Shown piece by piece: positions 8,178 to 18,047 of a DNA stretch of 64,000 nt (position 1 is the stretch's first letter; each line of letters opens with the position of its first letter). The position numbers and the translations under genes are program-made. Origin of the DNA: Gordonia sp. SID5947 (GTDB taxonomy: Bacteria > Actinomycetota > Actinomycetes > Mycobacteriales > Mycobacteriaceae); contig NZ_WWHU01000001.1 of the NCBI RefSeq assembly GCF_009862785.1, positions 2,790,001-2,854,000 on the forward strand. Reading direction: 5' to 3'. The notes below the pieces were generated by a model that searched no databases, had not been told where the DNA came from, and saw only the letters and a program-made list of their open reading frames with translations.

Positions 8178-8684
8178 ATGGACCAGGGTGTCCAGCAGAC
8201 ACTGATGATCGCCTACGACGGCTCTCCGAACGCCGATCGCGCGATTCGCTACGCCGCACAGTTTCTCCGCGCCGGGACGGCGCACGTGGTGACGGCGTGG
8301 CAGCCCGGCGGGATGTCGCCGGCACGGCTGTCCACCCTCTCCGGCGGGATGCAGCCCTTTCTCGACACCCAACTCGAGGCAGGTGTCGACCACGCACTCG
8401 AGGCAGAGGCGGAAACCCTCAACAAGGCGGGCGTCGAACTCGCCATCTCGGTCGGGATGGATGCTCACGGATCGTTGGTGGAGGTCGAGTCGACGGTGTG
8501 GGGCGCGCTGGTCGCCGCCGCCGATGCCCTCGACGTGGATCTGCTGGTCACCGGCACCCGCGGTGCGTCTGGACTGAAGGCCCTGTTGCGGTCGAGCGTG
8601 GCCGAGGCCGTGCTCAAGCACTGCCACCGTCCGGTGTTCATCGTGCCCGCGCAATGCGAGAAACAACCGCCCGTCACCCTGTAG
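8178..8684 (+). CDS. Universal stress protein, single UspA domain
   Basis: A 168-residue cytoplasmic UspA-fold protein. The N-terminal strand-loop IAYDGSPNADRAIRYA carries the conserved aspartate. The ATP-binding signature is TGTRGASGLKALLRSSV, close to the G-2X-G-9X-G(S/T) rule, with R replacing the second glycine region. It is divergent from lpqI and followed 55 bp later by a DUF2613 gene. Its role is probably stress or ATP-linked signalling; no specific partner can be read from sequence. Confidence 0.88.
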   Translation: MDQGVQQTLMIAYDGSPNADRAIRYAAQFLRAGTAHVVTAWQPGGMSPARLSTLSGGMQPFLDTQLEAGVDHALEAEAETLNKAGVELAISVGMDAHGSLVEVESTVWGALVAAADALDVDLLVTGTRGASGLKALLRSSVAEAVLKHCHRPVFIVPAQCEKQPPVTL

Positions 8685-8739
8685 TGCAGTTTCCCCGCAC
8701 TCAGCAGGGACCTATGTGGTCAATGGTATTTTCGTCGCC

Positions 8740-8940
8740 ATGACCAACAACCGCCTCGTCGCCGGAGCCGTGGCCGGAGTCGCCGGCATCCTGGTGGGAC
8801 TCGGCGCCGTGTTCCTCGGTGGATTCCTGTCCACCGAGACGAGCCCGTCGACGGACGTCAACAGCGTCAACCCCAACAGCGGTTTCGTTCAGGGCTCGGT
8901 CGACTACGGCACCCGGGGCGATGCCGGGGCCGACAACTGA
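8740..8940 (+). CDS. DUF2613 small membrane/secreted protein (Rv0236A-like)
   Basis: A 66-residue protein with one hydrophobic segment (residues about 6-28, LVAGAVAGVAGILVGLGAV) and a short polar tail rich in Asn, Ser and Asp. The small size and position just before aftD match the mycobacterial Rv0236A (DUF2613) gene. The ATG at 8740 is chosen over one at 8716 because it starts immediately before the hydrophobic segment. Its TGA overlaps the first in-frame codon of the aftD frame (CTGA), hinting at translational coupling. It could be an accessory subunit of AftD, but this is inferred only from conserved adjacency. Confidence 0.8.
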   Translation: MTNNRLVAGAVAGVAGILVGLGAVFLGGFLSTETSPSTDVNSVNPNSGFVQGSVDYGTRGDAGADN

Positions 8941-11900
8941 CCTTCGGGCCTGACCTGACCACCGAGGTCGATCGGTCCGACCCGGCACGGATCCGCGATC
9001 CCGCGCTCGACCGGACGCTGTCGAGGCGAGGCATCGCCGTCGCCACGCTCTGCGCGTTCCTCGTCTCGTTCCTGCAATCCCCCGGTCGGATCGCCGCGGA
9101 CACCAAACTCGACCTCACCGCCGATCCGATCGGCTTCCTGAGCCGCGCCGCCCACCTCTGGACCCCCAACGCTCCGATGGGTCAGGTGCAGAACCAGGCC
9201 TACGGCTACTTCTTCCCACACGGCGCCTTCTTCGCGCTCGGCGACCTCGTGCACATCCCGCCCTGGATCGTCCAGCGGACGTGGTGGGCACTGCTCCTCG
9301 TCGTCGGCTTCGTGGGCATCGTGCGACTCGCCGAGGCCATGCGCGTGGGCTCGCCCGGCTCGCGCGTTATCGCCGGCATCATCTTCGTCCTGAGTCCACG
9401 GGTGCTGACCACCATCGGCTCGATCTCCTCGGAGACGTTGCCGATGGTGCTGGCCCCATGGGTGATGGTCCCGCTGATCCGCGTCCTGGACCGCGAGGAC
9501 GGACCGATCTGGCGACCCGCCCTGCAATCTGCCGCGGCAGTCGCGCTGATGGGCGCGGTCAACGCGGTGGCGACGCTCGCCGCGCTCGGCGTCACCGTGG
9601 TGTGGTGGCTCCTGCACGCTCCGATGTTGCGGCGACCGTCGCGGTCTGCGGTGACCCGGGCACGCTGGTGGCGCTTCGGTGCGTGGTGGATGCTCGGCAT
9701 GGCCATGGCGTGCGCCTGGTGGGTGATTCCCCTGCTCATCCTGTCGCGGGTGAGTCCGCCGTTCCTCGACTTCATCGAGTCGTCGCGAGTCACCACGGAA
9801 TGGACGTCACTGACGGAGGTGTTGCGCGGCACCAGTTCATGGACACCGTTCGTGTCGCCGGAACGGGTTGCCGGTGCGGTGCTGGTGAACCAGCCGGCCG
9901 CCGTCTTGGCCACCGGCGTGCTGGCCGCCGCAGGCCTCGCCGGGTTGTGCATGCGGCACATGCCGTTCCGTGGACGACTGGTCTCCGTGCTGGTGATCGG
10001 GCTGCTGCTGATGTGCCTCGGCTTCGCAGGGGAGTTGGGTTCCCCCATCGCCGAACCGGTGCGGGTGTTCCTCGACGGAGCAGGCGCCCCGCTGCGCAAC
10101 ATCCACAAATTCGAACCGTTCATCCGCATCCCGCTGGTCCTGGGCACCGCCCACCTTCTCGCCCGGGTGCCGTTGCCCGGCACCGTCTCCCTGCGTGAGA
10201 TGGCAGCGGCCTTCGCCCACCCGCAACGGTCGCGCCCGGTGGCCGCCGCCATCGTCGTGGTGGTCGCCGCCATCGGAGCGGGCTCGCTGATCTGGACCGG
10301 ACAACTGGCACCGGCCGGCACCTACCGCGCCATCCCCGACCACTGGTCCGCTGCCGCGAAATGGCTGTCCGCGCACGGCAGTCCACCCGGCAGCACCGGA
10401 CCGGCACGCAGCCTGGTGGTGCCCGGTGCACCGTTTGCCGACCAGCTCTGGGGCCTCACCCGCGACGAGCCGATGCAACCACTCGCCGACGATCCGTGGG
10501 CCGTGCGAGATGCGATTCCGCTCACCCCGCCGGGCGCGATCCGGGCACTCGACTCCGTCCAGCGCGACATCGCCGACGGACGCGGCTCCCCGGGTATCGC
10601 CGCCACCCTCGCCCAGCAGGGCATCAACTATGTGGTGCTACGCGCCGATCTCGATCCGGACACCTCCCGATCGGCACGGCCACTCGTCGCCCAACAGGCC
10701 CTCAACAGTTCCCCAGGACTGGATCGCGTCGCGACCTTCGGCGACGACGTCGGACAGCCGAGTGTGCCCGGGGTGGTGCGCGACAACGGTTTACGCCCGC
10801 TCCTGCCGGCCGTCCAGATCTACGCGGTCCATGCTCCTGTCGGATTCCCCGGCACCGGACCCGTCCTCGTCGACGCCGACGCGGCGCCGCGGATCGCGGG
10901 CGGGCCGGAAGCACTTGCCGCAGTTCAGGAACAGCGTGCTCGCGCCGGTCGCACACCGATGGGCCCGGCCGTCCTCGACGCCGATGCGCGCCGCGCGGGC
11001 CTCACCGACAACCGTGGAGTGCTGGTCACCGATACCCCCACCGATCGGGAGACCGACTTCGGCCGGGTCGACGACCACAGTTCGGCCATCCGCGCCCAGG
11101 GCGATCCGCGCCGCACCCAGAACGCCGTACCCGACTACCCGGTCGACGGTCAGCCCCTCGTGGAGGGCCAATGGCTCCTGGACAACCAGCCCGGCCAGAT
11201 CAGGGTCTCCACCTCCGGATCTGCCTCGGATGCAACGCAACTCGGACAGACCTCACCGGCCAACGCCCCGGCCGCGGCCTTCGACGGCGATCCCGACACG
11301 GCCTGGGTGAGCAGCGGCCTCGACTCCGCGGTGGGCCGGTGGATGCGACTCGACTTCACCCGGCCACGGTCCGACCTCGCGGTGAGCATCACCACGAGCA
11401 AGGCGCTCGGGTCGGACGTGAGCGGCATCCTGGTGTCCACCGAGGCCGGCAGTTCGGTCACCCAGGGCGTCGAGCCCGGTGAACCGGTGACCGTCACGGC
11501 CCCGAGCGGCCCCACCCGGTGGATGCAGATCCGCGCCATCAGCACGGCAGATGGCCGGGGCGGCAACCAGTTCGCCATCGGCGAGTTGGCGCTCGCCGAC
11601 CTGTCCAGCGGCTTACCACTCACCATCCGCCATCGCACGGTGCTGCCGCCGCCACCCGCCGGGACGCGGGTGTCGGGCTGGTTGCTCACCGAGGAATTGG
11701 CCGGCCGGTCGGCATGTGTGGCCGACGGCGACGTCCAGCGATGCACACCCGGGCTCGGCCTCAGCCCGGAGACACCGGGGATCTTCACCCGCTCACTGTC
11801 GGTGCCTGCACCGACCGAGGTCGACCCGAGCGTGGTCTTGCGACCGAAGTCGGGCGATGCGCTGCGTGCACTCATCTCCGCGCCCGGACAGATCACCGCA

Positions 11901-13304
11901 GATGGACCGACCGGCGTCGACGACCCGCGCGGCAACGCCGCGGCGGCGGTGGACGGTGACGTCGGCACCACGTGGACCGCACCGGAGTCCTCCTCGTCGA
12001 CGGACGAGTCGTCGGACACGAAGCGCAGCGACAAGCCGGAATTGGTGATCCGGTTCCCGCACCCTCAGCGTGTCGACCGCTTGCGGTTGGTCGCTCCCGA
12101 GCGGTACCCCGCCGCCCCCCGCCGCGTGAGCGTGGACCTCGGTACCGGGCCGCAGATCCGGGACGTCGGGCGCGACGGTGTGGTTCAGCTGGACTCGGCG
12201 GTCACCGACCGCATCGACCTCACGGTGACCAAGACCGCCGATCTCATCGACGTCAACAATCTCGGTTTCGCCCGGCCGGCTCCGGCGGGGATCAGCGAGG
12301 TGCAGATCAGTCCGGCTCCGCCGGCACCACCCGCCGACGACCGCATCGTCGAAATCGGTTGCGACGCCGGCATCGGCCTCACCGTCTCGGGGCAGGTGAT
12401 CGGCATGTCGGTGCGCACCACCGCGGCCGCGCTGCGGGCCGGTGAGCCCGTCGTCGCACGACCGTGCACACCAGAAGGCGTGGAACTCGGTGGCGGCGAA
12501 CAGGAATTGTCGGTGAACCCCGGAGCGGCGTTCACCGTCGACCAGGTGTCCCTGCCGGTCCGTGGCGCCCCCGACGACGGCGGGTCGTCGCCGGTGGTCC
12601 CGCAGGTCACCGACTGGTCGTCGACACACCGCTCGGTGCAGGTGGACTCTGCTGCACGCCAACGCATCCTGGTCGTCCCGGAGAGCACCAACAACGGATG
12701 GCAGGCCGATCTCGGCGGCCGTCCGCTGAAGCCGGTGGTGATGAACGGCTGGCAGCAGGGCTGGCTGGTCCCGCCCGGTGCCGCAGGCACCGTCACGCTG
12801 ACCTATCGTTTCGACTCGCTCTACCGGTGGTCACTCGGCCTGGGTCTGGCACTGGTCGCCCTTCTGCTCGCCCTCGCGTGGTGGCCACGGCGGAGCACCG
12901 ACGACGTCGACCCAGCCGACGACGACCGACCACGCGACGGGGTCACCCCGGGGTGGGTCACCGCGGCGGCCGCTGTGTCATGGTTGGGCACTTCATGGTT
13001 GCTGACCGGCTGGTGGGGTCTGGCGACATCGGTTCTGCTGGGGGGCATCTCGCTCTGGCTACGGCCTCGGACCGGAGTCGCGACGGTCTTCGCGGCCATG
13101 CTGCTCGCGACCCTGGGCCTGGCGAGCGGGCCATGGCACGCGTCCGACGGCTACCACGGATTCGACTGGTGGGTTCAGCTACCGGCCCTGATCGCGGTAT
13201 CGCTGACGGTGTGGTTGGTCACGCTGGACGGTCCATCGGTGCGGGCTCGTCTTGTCTCGCGGCTGCGGAGCCATCGGCGCGCCGGCTCTTCGATGAAGGC
13301 GTAG
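8937..13304 (+). CDS. aftD: Alpha-(1->3)-arabinofuranosyltransferase, AftD type
   Basis: A very large GT-C membrane glycosyltransferase that adds arabinofuranose from decaprenyl-phosphoryl-arabinose to arabinogalactan and lipoarabinomannan on the outer face of the membrane. The first loop has DTKLDLTADP and QNQAYGYFFPHG. About ten membrane segments lie within residues 40-480, including LRNIHKFEPFIR. A long periplasmic part with carbohydrate-binding-like discoidin segments follows (about 640-1250), then C-terminal helices. The first ATG (9177) would delete the N-terminal helix and loop. The upstream frame has no ATG, GTG or TTG. A CTG overlapping the DUF2613 stop (CTGA) is the best start and gives 1455 residues, near the ~1400 of mycobacteria. 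The 3' end overlaps the acyltransferase gene. Confidence 0.93.
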   Translation: MTFGPDLTTEVDRSDPARIRDPALDRTLSRRGIAVATLCAFLVSFLQSPGRIAADTKLDLTADPIGFLSRAAHLWTPNAPMGQVQNQAYGYFFPHGAFFALGDLVHIPPWIVQRTWWALLLVVGFVGIVRLAEAMRVGSPGSRVIAGIIFVLSPRVLTTIGSISSETLPMVLAPWVMVPLIRVLDREDGPIWRPALQSAAAVALMGAVNAVATLAALGVTVVWWLLHAPMLRRPSRSAVTRARWWRFGAWWMLGMAMACAWWVIPLLILSRVSPPFLDFIESSRVTTEWTSLTEVLRGTSSWTPFVSPERVAGAVLVNQPAAVLATGVLAAAGLAGLCMRHMPFRGRLVSVLVIGLLLMCLGFAGELGSPIAEPVRVFLDGAGAPLRNIHKFEPFIRIPLVLGTAHLLARVPLPGTVSLREMAAAFAHPQRSRPVAAAIVVVVAAIGAGSLIWTGQLAPAGTYRAIPDHWSAAAKWLSAHGSPPGSTGPARSLVVPGAPFADQLWGLTRDEPMQPLADDPWAVRDAIPLTPPGAIRALDSVQRDIADGRGSPGIAATLAQQGINYVVLRADLDPDTSRSARPLVAQQALNSSPGLDRVATFGDDVGQPSVPGVVRDNGLRPLLPAVQIYAVHAPVGFPGTGPVLVDADAAPRIAGGPEALAAVQEQRARAGRTPMGPAVLDADARRAGLTDNRGVLVTDTPTDRETDFGRVDDHSSAIRAQGDPRRTQNAVPDYPVDGQPLVEGQWLLDNQPGQIRVSTSGSASDATQLGQTSPANAPAAAFDGDPDTAWVSSGLDSAVGRWMRLDFTRPRSDLAVSITTSKALGSDVSGILVSTEAGSSVTQGVEPGEPVTVTAPSGPTRWMQIRAISTADGRGGNQFAIGELALADLSSGLPLTIRHRTVLPPPPAGTRVSGWLLTEELAGRSACVADGDVQRCTPGLGLSPETPGIFTRSLSVPAPTEVDPSVVLRPKSGDALRALISAPGQITADGPTGVDDPRGNAAAAVDGDVGTTWTAPESSSSTDESSDTKRSDKPELVIRFPHPQRVDRLRLVAPERYPAAPRRVSVDLGTGPQIRDVGRDGVVQLDSAVTDRIDLTVTKTADLIDVNNLGFARPAPAGISEVQISPAPPAPPADDRIVEIGCDAGIGLTVSGQVIGMSVRTTAAALRAGEPVVARPCTPEGVELGGGEQELSVNPGAAFTVDQVSLPVRGAPDDGGSSPVVPQVTDWSSTHRSVQVDSAARQRILVVPESTNNGWQADLGGRPLKPVVMNGWQQGWLVPPGAAGTVTLTYRFDSLYRWSLGLGLALVALLLALAWWPRRSTDDVDPADDDRPRDGVTPGWVTAAAAVSWLGTSWLLTGWWGLATSVLLGGISLWLRPRTGVATVFAAMLLATLGLASGPWHASDGYHGFDWWVQLPALIAVSLTVWLVTLDGPSVRARLVSRLRSHRRAGSSMKA

Positions 13305-14476
13305 CCGGCCGCGGAGACACCGATGGTGAGGGCCACCGTGATGGTCCACACGAGCAGGAAGTCACCACCGAACGGGACGATGCCGAAGAGCGGGAACACC
13401 ACTGCGAGCACGGCGAGGTGCCAGATGAAGATCCCGTACGACCAGCGGCCGAGTGCGAGCATCGGCGACGAGGTCAGCAGACGGAACGGGCGGCGACGAG
13501 CAGGCCCGCTCGCCTCGCTTCCGGCGCCGTCCGAGCACACCAGCGGCGCCAGCACGGCCAGGCCGCAGACAGCGCCGAGCACCATCTTGGTGGCGAACTG
13601 CAGCGGCGACAGGTTCCCGAGGCCGGTGGGGCCCGCGAGCGGGGTGCATGCCAGGACATATGCCACCACCAGCACCGCCGCCATCAACCACCGTCGCGCA
13701 CCGACGGCGGTGGCGACGCGCATCCAGCGCGCCACCGGCCGCCGCTCGTGCAGCTCGATCGCCCCGGCCACCTCCGCCAGGATCAGCCCGGCGATGAACC
13801 ACGGCAGGTGCCCGAAGACCCAGTTCTTCGGTTCCACGCCCGCGGGTACCGGCAGCGACATGGCCACCCAGGCCCAGCCGAGGCTCAGCAGTCCGAGGCC
13901 GAGCAGGGCCGGGATCCGCAGGCCGACGAGTCCCGGCCCGTCGTCGCGGGCCCGGAATCGCACGAGGGCGAAGCCGATCAGCGGCAGCAGCGCGTAGAAC
14001 GCGACCTCCACCGACAGGCTCCACATCTGGGTGAGACCAGCCGTCAACGAGAGCGGCACAAAGACCTGGGTCAGGGTGAGGTTGGCCAGCCAGACCGTGA
14101 GGTCGGCGTTCTTCGCATCCGGCAACAGGGTCAACACCAGGACCACCACCACCACGTAGGCAGGCCAGATCCGGATCACCCGATGGGACAGGTAGCGGCC
14201 CACCGACGGCCGCGACACCTGTGTGTGGGCCGCGGCCACCCACGGCCGCCACAGCAGGAACCCCGACAACCCGAAGAACAGCGCCACCGCGAGGTCGAGG
14301 CGGCCGAGCGCAGGCCCGACGACCGGCAACTCGACGGCACGCGTCTGAAACGCGACGTGCGTGGTCAGCACCCCGAGCGCGGCGATCGCGCGCATTCCCT
14401 CGAGTTGTGGGAAGAAGCGTCGCGTCTCGCCGACGACATCGGGTGTGCGGTCGGGACTGCCTGCGGTGGTGGTCAT
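13175..14476 (-). CDS. Acyltransferase-3 family membrane protein (Rv0228-like)
   Basis: A 433-residue integral membrane O-acyltransferase with about ten helices. The catalytic N-terminal helix reads FFPQLEGMRAIAALGVLTTH, with the conserved R and H. FFGLSGFLLWRPW and the terminal FIEEPARRWL are also typical. Such enzymes transfer acetyl, succinyl or longer acyl groups to extracytoplasmic glycans. In this neighbourhood (aftD, DUF3068, flippase) the acceptor may be a lipoglycan or arabinan, by inference. The ATG at 14476 is preferred to an in-frame TTG nine bases upstream. The gene is convergent with aftD and the two share 130 bp of coding sequence at their 3' ends. Confidence 0.88.
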   Translation of the reverse strand: MTTTAGSPDRTPDVVGETRRFFPQLEGMRAIAALGVLTTHVAFQTRAVELPVVGPALGRLDLAVALFFGLSGFLLWRPWVAAAHTQVSRPSVGRYLSHRVIRIWPAYVVVVVLVLTLLPDAKNADLTVWLANLTLTQVFVPLSLTAGLTQMWSLSVEVAFYALLPLIGFALVRFRARDDGPGLVGLRIPALLGLGLLSLGWAWVAMSLPVPAGVEPKNWVFGHLPWFIAGLILAEVAGAIELHERRPVARWMRVATAVGARRWLMAAVLVVAYVLACTPLAGPTGLGNLSPLQFATKMVLGAVCGLAVLAPLVCSDGAGSEASGPARRRPFRLLTSSPMLALGRWSYGIFIWHLAVLAVVFPLFGIVPFGGDFLLVWTITVALTIGVSAAGYAFIEEPARRWLRSRETRRARTDGPSSVTNHTVSDTAIRAGS

Positions 14477-14617
14477 GCTGGTCAACCAGGGTACCGATCG
14501 TCACCGTCGCACCCGTCGACTGCGCCCGATCGGTGGAAAACGGGCACGATCGGCGGGAACCTGGGCACGGTCGGCGGGTTTCGGTGGCGACCGGTGCGGC
14601 CCAGTACGCTCGCCGGT

Positions 14618-15805
14618 ATGTCGTCGCCCGGGCCGAGTCGTCTCTCCACCAAGGACCTCATCGGACCGGTACTGATCTTTGTCGGCGGCTTCCTGCTGGC
14701 GGCGGCGATCGCGCTGCCGACACTGTTCGTCGACAACCTGCGCACGATTCCGCTGAGCACCGACATCACCACCGTCGCGCCGGCGACCGCACCGGCCCGG
14801 GTCCTGGACAGGTGTTCGCTGAGTTCGCAGACGGCCCGGGTCGTGGACGCCGACGTGACGCGGCAGCAACGTTTCGTGGCGGTCCGGCCCGCCGATGCGG
14901 ACCGGGTGACGCTGCAGGCCGGGACGTCGGTGCGGGCCGAGCACCTCACGATCGACGGCCGTGAGACCGATCCCGAGGCCCCGCGACCGGGCAGCGACGT
15001 GAAACCGGCCGCAGGCGAGACATCGTGCACCGATCCGATCCTGGGAGCGGTACGCGACCGCATCACCCTCGACCGGGTCACCGCACTCCCCGACCTCACC
15101 GCCGCCGCAGACCAACACGGCAGTTCGGAGATCCAGTACGACAGCAATTCGGCCCCGATCCGGGTTCCCGACCGCGACGGCTTCACCTACCTGATGCCGT
15201 TCGGGGTGTCCGCCTCCGACCACACCTTCTTCGATGTGACGACCCGACGCACCGTGCCGCTGCGATACACCGGGGACACCACGGTCGAGGGGCGCGACGT
15301 GGCGCGGTTCGTCGCCGTGGTCCCCGACACCGACCTCCACCAGATCGAGAACGGGGACGCGAACAGCACCCCGCCGACGATCATCACGCGGCCGGCCGGC
15401 TGGTTCGGTGTCCCGGGCGTCGACCCCGCTCGCGACGTGAGCGCGACGCTGCACCACAGCGGTCGATGGGAACTCGCGGTCGACACCACCACGGGCACCA
15501 TCGTCGACGCACACATCACCGTCGACGAGAGCTATCGCTTCATCGACACCGCCCTGCCCGACCAGCGGCTCACCAACATGTCCGCGACCTTCGCCTACGA
15601 CGACCGGACCCGACAACGGCTGAGTGAGCACGCCACCGCACTCGCCTCGCCGATCACCGTGTGGGGCCGGGTGGTGCCGATCTTCGCCGCGGTCGCCGGC
15701 GTCGCGACGATCATCGTCGGGCTGGCGGTCATCATTCCCGCGTGGCGGCCACGTCGATGGCGTCCGAACGCCGCCCCGGACGCAGACCCACCAGCGTCGT
15801 CGTGA
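14618..15805 (+). CDS. DUF3068 membrane protein (Rv0227c-like)
   Basis: A 395-residue protein with an N-terminal transmembrane helix (about residues 15-38, then LFVDNLRTIPLSTDITTVA), a ~310-residue periplasmic domain and a C-terminal helix near residues 350-375. This two-anchor layout is the DUF3068 family, confined to mycolata. From memory, a corynebacterial/mycobacterial orthologue has been linked to lipomannan maturation and lipoarabinomannan synthesis; this was not checked. The periplasmic part has no catalytic motif that I recognise. The ATG at 14618 is used; an open frame extends far upstream but is antisense to the acyltransferase. Its 3' end overlaps the flippase gene by 74 bp. Confidence 0.9.
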   Translation: MSSPGPSRLSTKDLIGPVLIFVGGFLLAAAIALPTLFVDNLRTIPLSTDITTVAPATAPARVLDRCSLSSQTARVVDADVTRQQRFVAVRPADADRVTLQAGTSVRAEHLTIDGRETDPEAPRPGSDVKPAAGETSCTDPILGAVRDRITLDRVTALPDLTAAADQHGSSEIQYDSNSAPIRVPDRDGFTYLMPFGVSASDHTFFDVTTRRTVPLRYTGDTTVEGRDVARFVAVVPDTDLHQIENGDANSTPPTIITRPAGWFGVPGVDPARDVSATLHHSGRWELAVDTTTGTIVDAHITVDESYRFIDTALPDQRLTNMSATFAYDDRTRQRLSEHATALASPITVWGRVVPIFAAVAGVATIIVGLAVIIPAWRPRRWRPNAAPDADPPASS

Positions 15806-16967
15806 CCGCGGCGACCGTCGCGGTGACGGCCGCGGTCACCGCCAGCGCGACGATGCCATGGACGACGGTCAGGATCACCACCACCTCCGCGCCCACCGAG
15901 ACCCAGGTGACCAGCGAGATCGCGGTGGCCTGGCGGGCGATCGCCGACAACAGCGCGACCTGGAGCACGGCCAGCACAGAGCCGGTGTAGGCGAACAGCC
16001 ACAGCACCCCGACCAACGGTTGATACTCCGGCCGCACGATCACCGGCACCAGCGGTCCCGCGACGGCGGCGCCCGCGGTGAGCACCACCCCTATCGCTGC
16101 GACCACCATCACCGCATGGGCCAGCGACCGCCTCGAGATCGCCGGGTCGGCCAACCGCGGATAGAAGACCACGCCGACGGCCTGCGGCAGCCAGAACGCG
16201 ACCTTCGTCGCGATCGCCCCGAGCGCGTAGATCCCTGCGTCGTCGGGCGACAACACCGTGCGAGACAGCAGCAGATCGACCGACGCCGCCACGATCAGCA
16301 CCAACTGGACACCCGAGGCGCGGACCACGTCGAGCAGATCGAGCCCACCCGGCGTCACCGAGCGCACCGTCGGCCGCGCGGCACCCGTCGACCGCACGGC
16401 CCACGCCACCAGCACGGCACCCACGCCGGCGCCGACGGCACCGGCCGCCAGCGCGCCGGTCGGTCCGGCCCCCACGGCCAGCACCCCGATCACCGGTACC
16501 GTGCGCAACACCCCGACCGCCGCGAGCACCCAGCCGAGCAGCCGGAACTGTCCGCGACCCTGCAGTACCCCCTGCCCCGCACCGATCACCGCCAGCATGG
16601 GTGCCGCCGACAACGCCGCCAGCGCCGCGTCCACCCCCATCGACGCGAACCAGGCCATCAGCGGGGCCACCACCCCCACCAGCACGATCACCACGCCCAC
16701 GGTCAGCAGTGAGATGCGACGGATCCGGGCCGGGGCGACGTGCTGTACGACCGCCCGGGCGACCACCGCCTGCAATGCCAGCGCCGCGACGCCGAGCACC
16801 AGCATCGCCGAGAGCCCGACCGCGAATTCGCCGTACTCGGCCGTGCTCAGCCACCACCGGCTAGCGGTCAGATGGATGAGGTAGGCGCAGCCGTTCGCGA
16901 CCATCGACCCGGCGGCCACCCAGCCGAGGGCACCGGCCAGCGCGCCGCGGTCGGTTCGCTCCACCAT
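15732..16967 (-). CDS. Wzx/MATE-like polysaccharide flippase
   Basis: A 411-residue membrane protein with about 12 helices and few charged residues between them, typical of the MOP exporter superfamily (oligosaccharide flippases). The start region, about residues 10-45, has the helix-1 features of Wzx proteins. An R-E-Y-Q-P-L motif lies before helix 11. The predicted job is moving a lipid-linked glycan to the outer leaflet, fitting the adjacent GT4 glycosyltransferase, DUF3068 and AftD genes. An ATG at 16967 is chosen because upstream in-frame sequence is antisense to the CitE-like gene. Specificity cannot be assigned. Confidence 0.82.
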   Translation of the reverse strand: MVERTDRGALAGALGWVAAGSMVANGCAYLIHLTASRWWLSTAEYGEFAVGLSAMLVLGVAALALQAVVARAVVQHVAPARIRRISLLTVGVVIVLVGVVAPLMAWFASMGVDAALAALSAAPMLAVIGAGQGVLQGRGQFRLLGWVLAAVGVLRTVPVIGVLAVGAGPTGALAAGAVGAGVGAVLVAWAVRSTGAARPTVRSVTPGGLDLLDVVRASGVQLVLIVAASVDLLLSRTVLSPDDAGIYALGAIATKVAFWLPQAVGVVFYPRLADPAISRRSLAHAVMVVAAIGVVLTAGAAVAGPLVPVIVRPEYQPLVGVLWLFAYTGSVLAVLQVALLSAIARQATAISLVTWVSVGAEVVVILTVVHGIVALAVTAAVTATVAAVTTTLVGLRPGRRSDAIDVAATRE

Positions 16968-17084
16968 GCGGTCAAGTGTGCATGTCGGAGGTGCCGCACG
17001 GCCGGAAGGGGCACTTTGCACCCGAGGACGCCGATAGGCAACGATGGTAATGACAGTGAGCCCATCCGAACGTGAGAAAGCCCG

Positions 17085-18004
17085 ATGTACGACCAGAACA
17101 CGACCGACGAAGTAGCCGACGGGCCGGCCGGATTCCGCATCGATCCGGTACTCGCGCGCAGCTGGCTGCTGGTCAACGGGGCGCAGGTCAACCGATTCGA
17201 ACCCGCCGTGCAGTCCCGCGCCGACATCGTCGTGCTCGACATCGAGGACGCCGTCGCTCCGAAGGACAAGATCGCCGCGCGTGACAACGTGATCGGGTGG
17301 ATGGCCGACGGTCACTCCGACTGGGTCCGCGTCAACGGATTCGGGACGCCCTGGTGGGCCGACGATCTGGCGGCGCTGGCCACCACATCGGTGGGCGGCG
17401 TGATGCTCGCGATGGTGGAATCTGTCGATCATGTGAGCGAGACGGCGAAGCGCCTGCCCGGTGTCCCGATCGTCGCGCTGGTGGAGACCGCACGCGGTCT
17501 CGAGCGGATCGGCGAGATCGCCTCCGCCAAGGGCACCTTCCGCCTCGCCTTCGGTATCGGCGATTTCCGCCGCGACACCGGATTCGGGACAACCCGGCGA
17601 CCCTCGCCTACGCGCGGTCACGATTCACCATCGCCGCCAAGGCCGCTCACCTGCCGAGCGCCATCGACGGGCCCACCGTCGGCTCGAGCGCCCTGAAGCT
17701 CTCCGAGGCCACCGCGGTCAGCGCCGAGTTCGGGATGACCGGCAAGATCTGCCTCACCCCCGACCAGTGCCATCCGGTCAACGAGGGGCTGTCGCCGTCC
17801 CACGACGAGATCAGTTGGGCCAAAGAGTTCTTCGCGGAGTTCGAGCGGGACGGTGGCGAGATCCGCAACGGCTCCGACCTCCCCCGCATCGCACGGGCCA
17901 CCAAGATCCTCGATCTGGCGCGCGCGTACGGGATCGGGTCGTCCACCGTCTACGAAGACGATCCGGATCATGTTCCGGCGCCGTCGGACACCTACCACTA
18001 CTGA
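17085..18004 (+). CDS. HpcH/HpaI aldolase / CitE-like lyase, frameshifted in this sequence
   Basis: The protein starts at an ATG at 17085 and reads as a CitE-like TIM barrel: VLDIEDAVAPKDKIAARD (acidic metal ligand region), VRVNGFGTPWW, and VALVETARGLERIGEIA (metal-binding E). After GDFRRDTGFG the frame is lost. The adjacent frame continues with DNPATLAYARSRFTIAAKAA and ends at 18004. Adding one G to the GGG at 17586-17588 restores a single ~306-residue protein. Substrate is unknown; relatives act on malyl-, citramalyl- or HMG-CoA-type thioesters. It interrupts an otherwise envelope-related block. Whether it is a true pseudogene or a sequencing indel is discussed in the findings. Confidence 0.82.
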
Positions 18005-18047
18005 GTCCACGACGCTGATCATCGACGAGCCCACCCGACGAGACGCG

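Noticed and set aside
9177..13304. AftD starting at its first ATG
   Set aside because: This would remove the first membrane helix and the conserved DTKLDLTADP loop, which are clearly encoded upstream in the same frame.
12464..14617. A long in-frame extension upstream of the DUF3068 start
   Set aside because: It is antisense to the acyltransferase and out of frame with aftD, with low-complexity Arg/Gly composition; the DUF3068 family begins at 14618.
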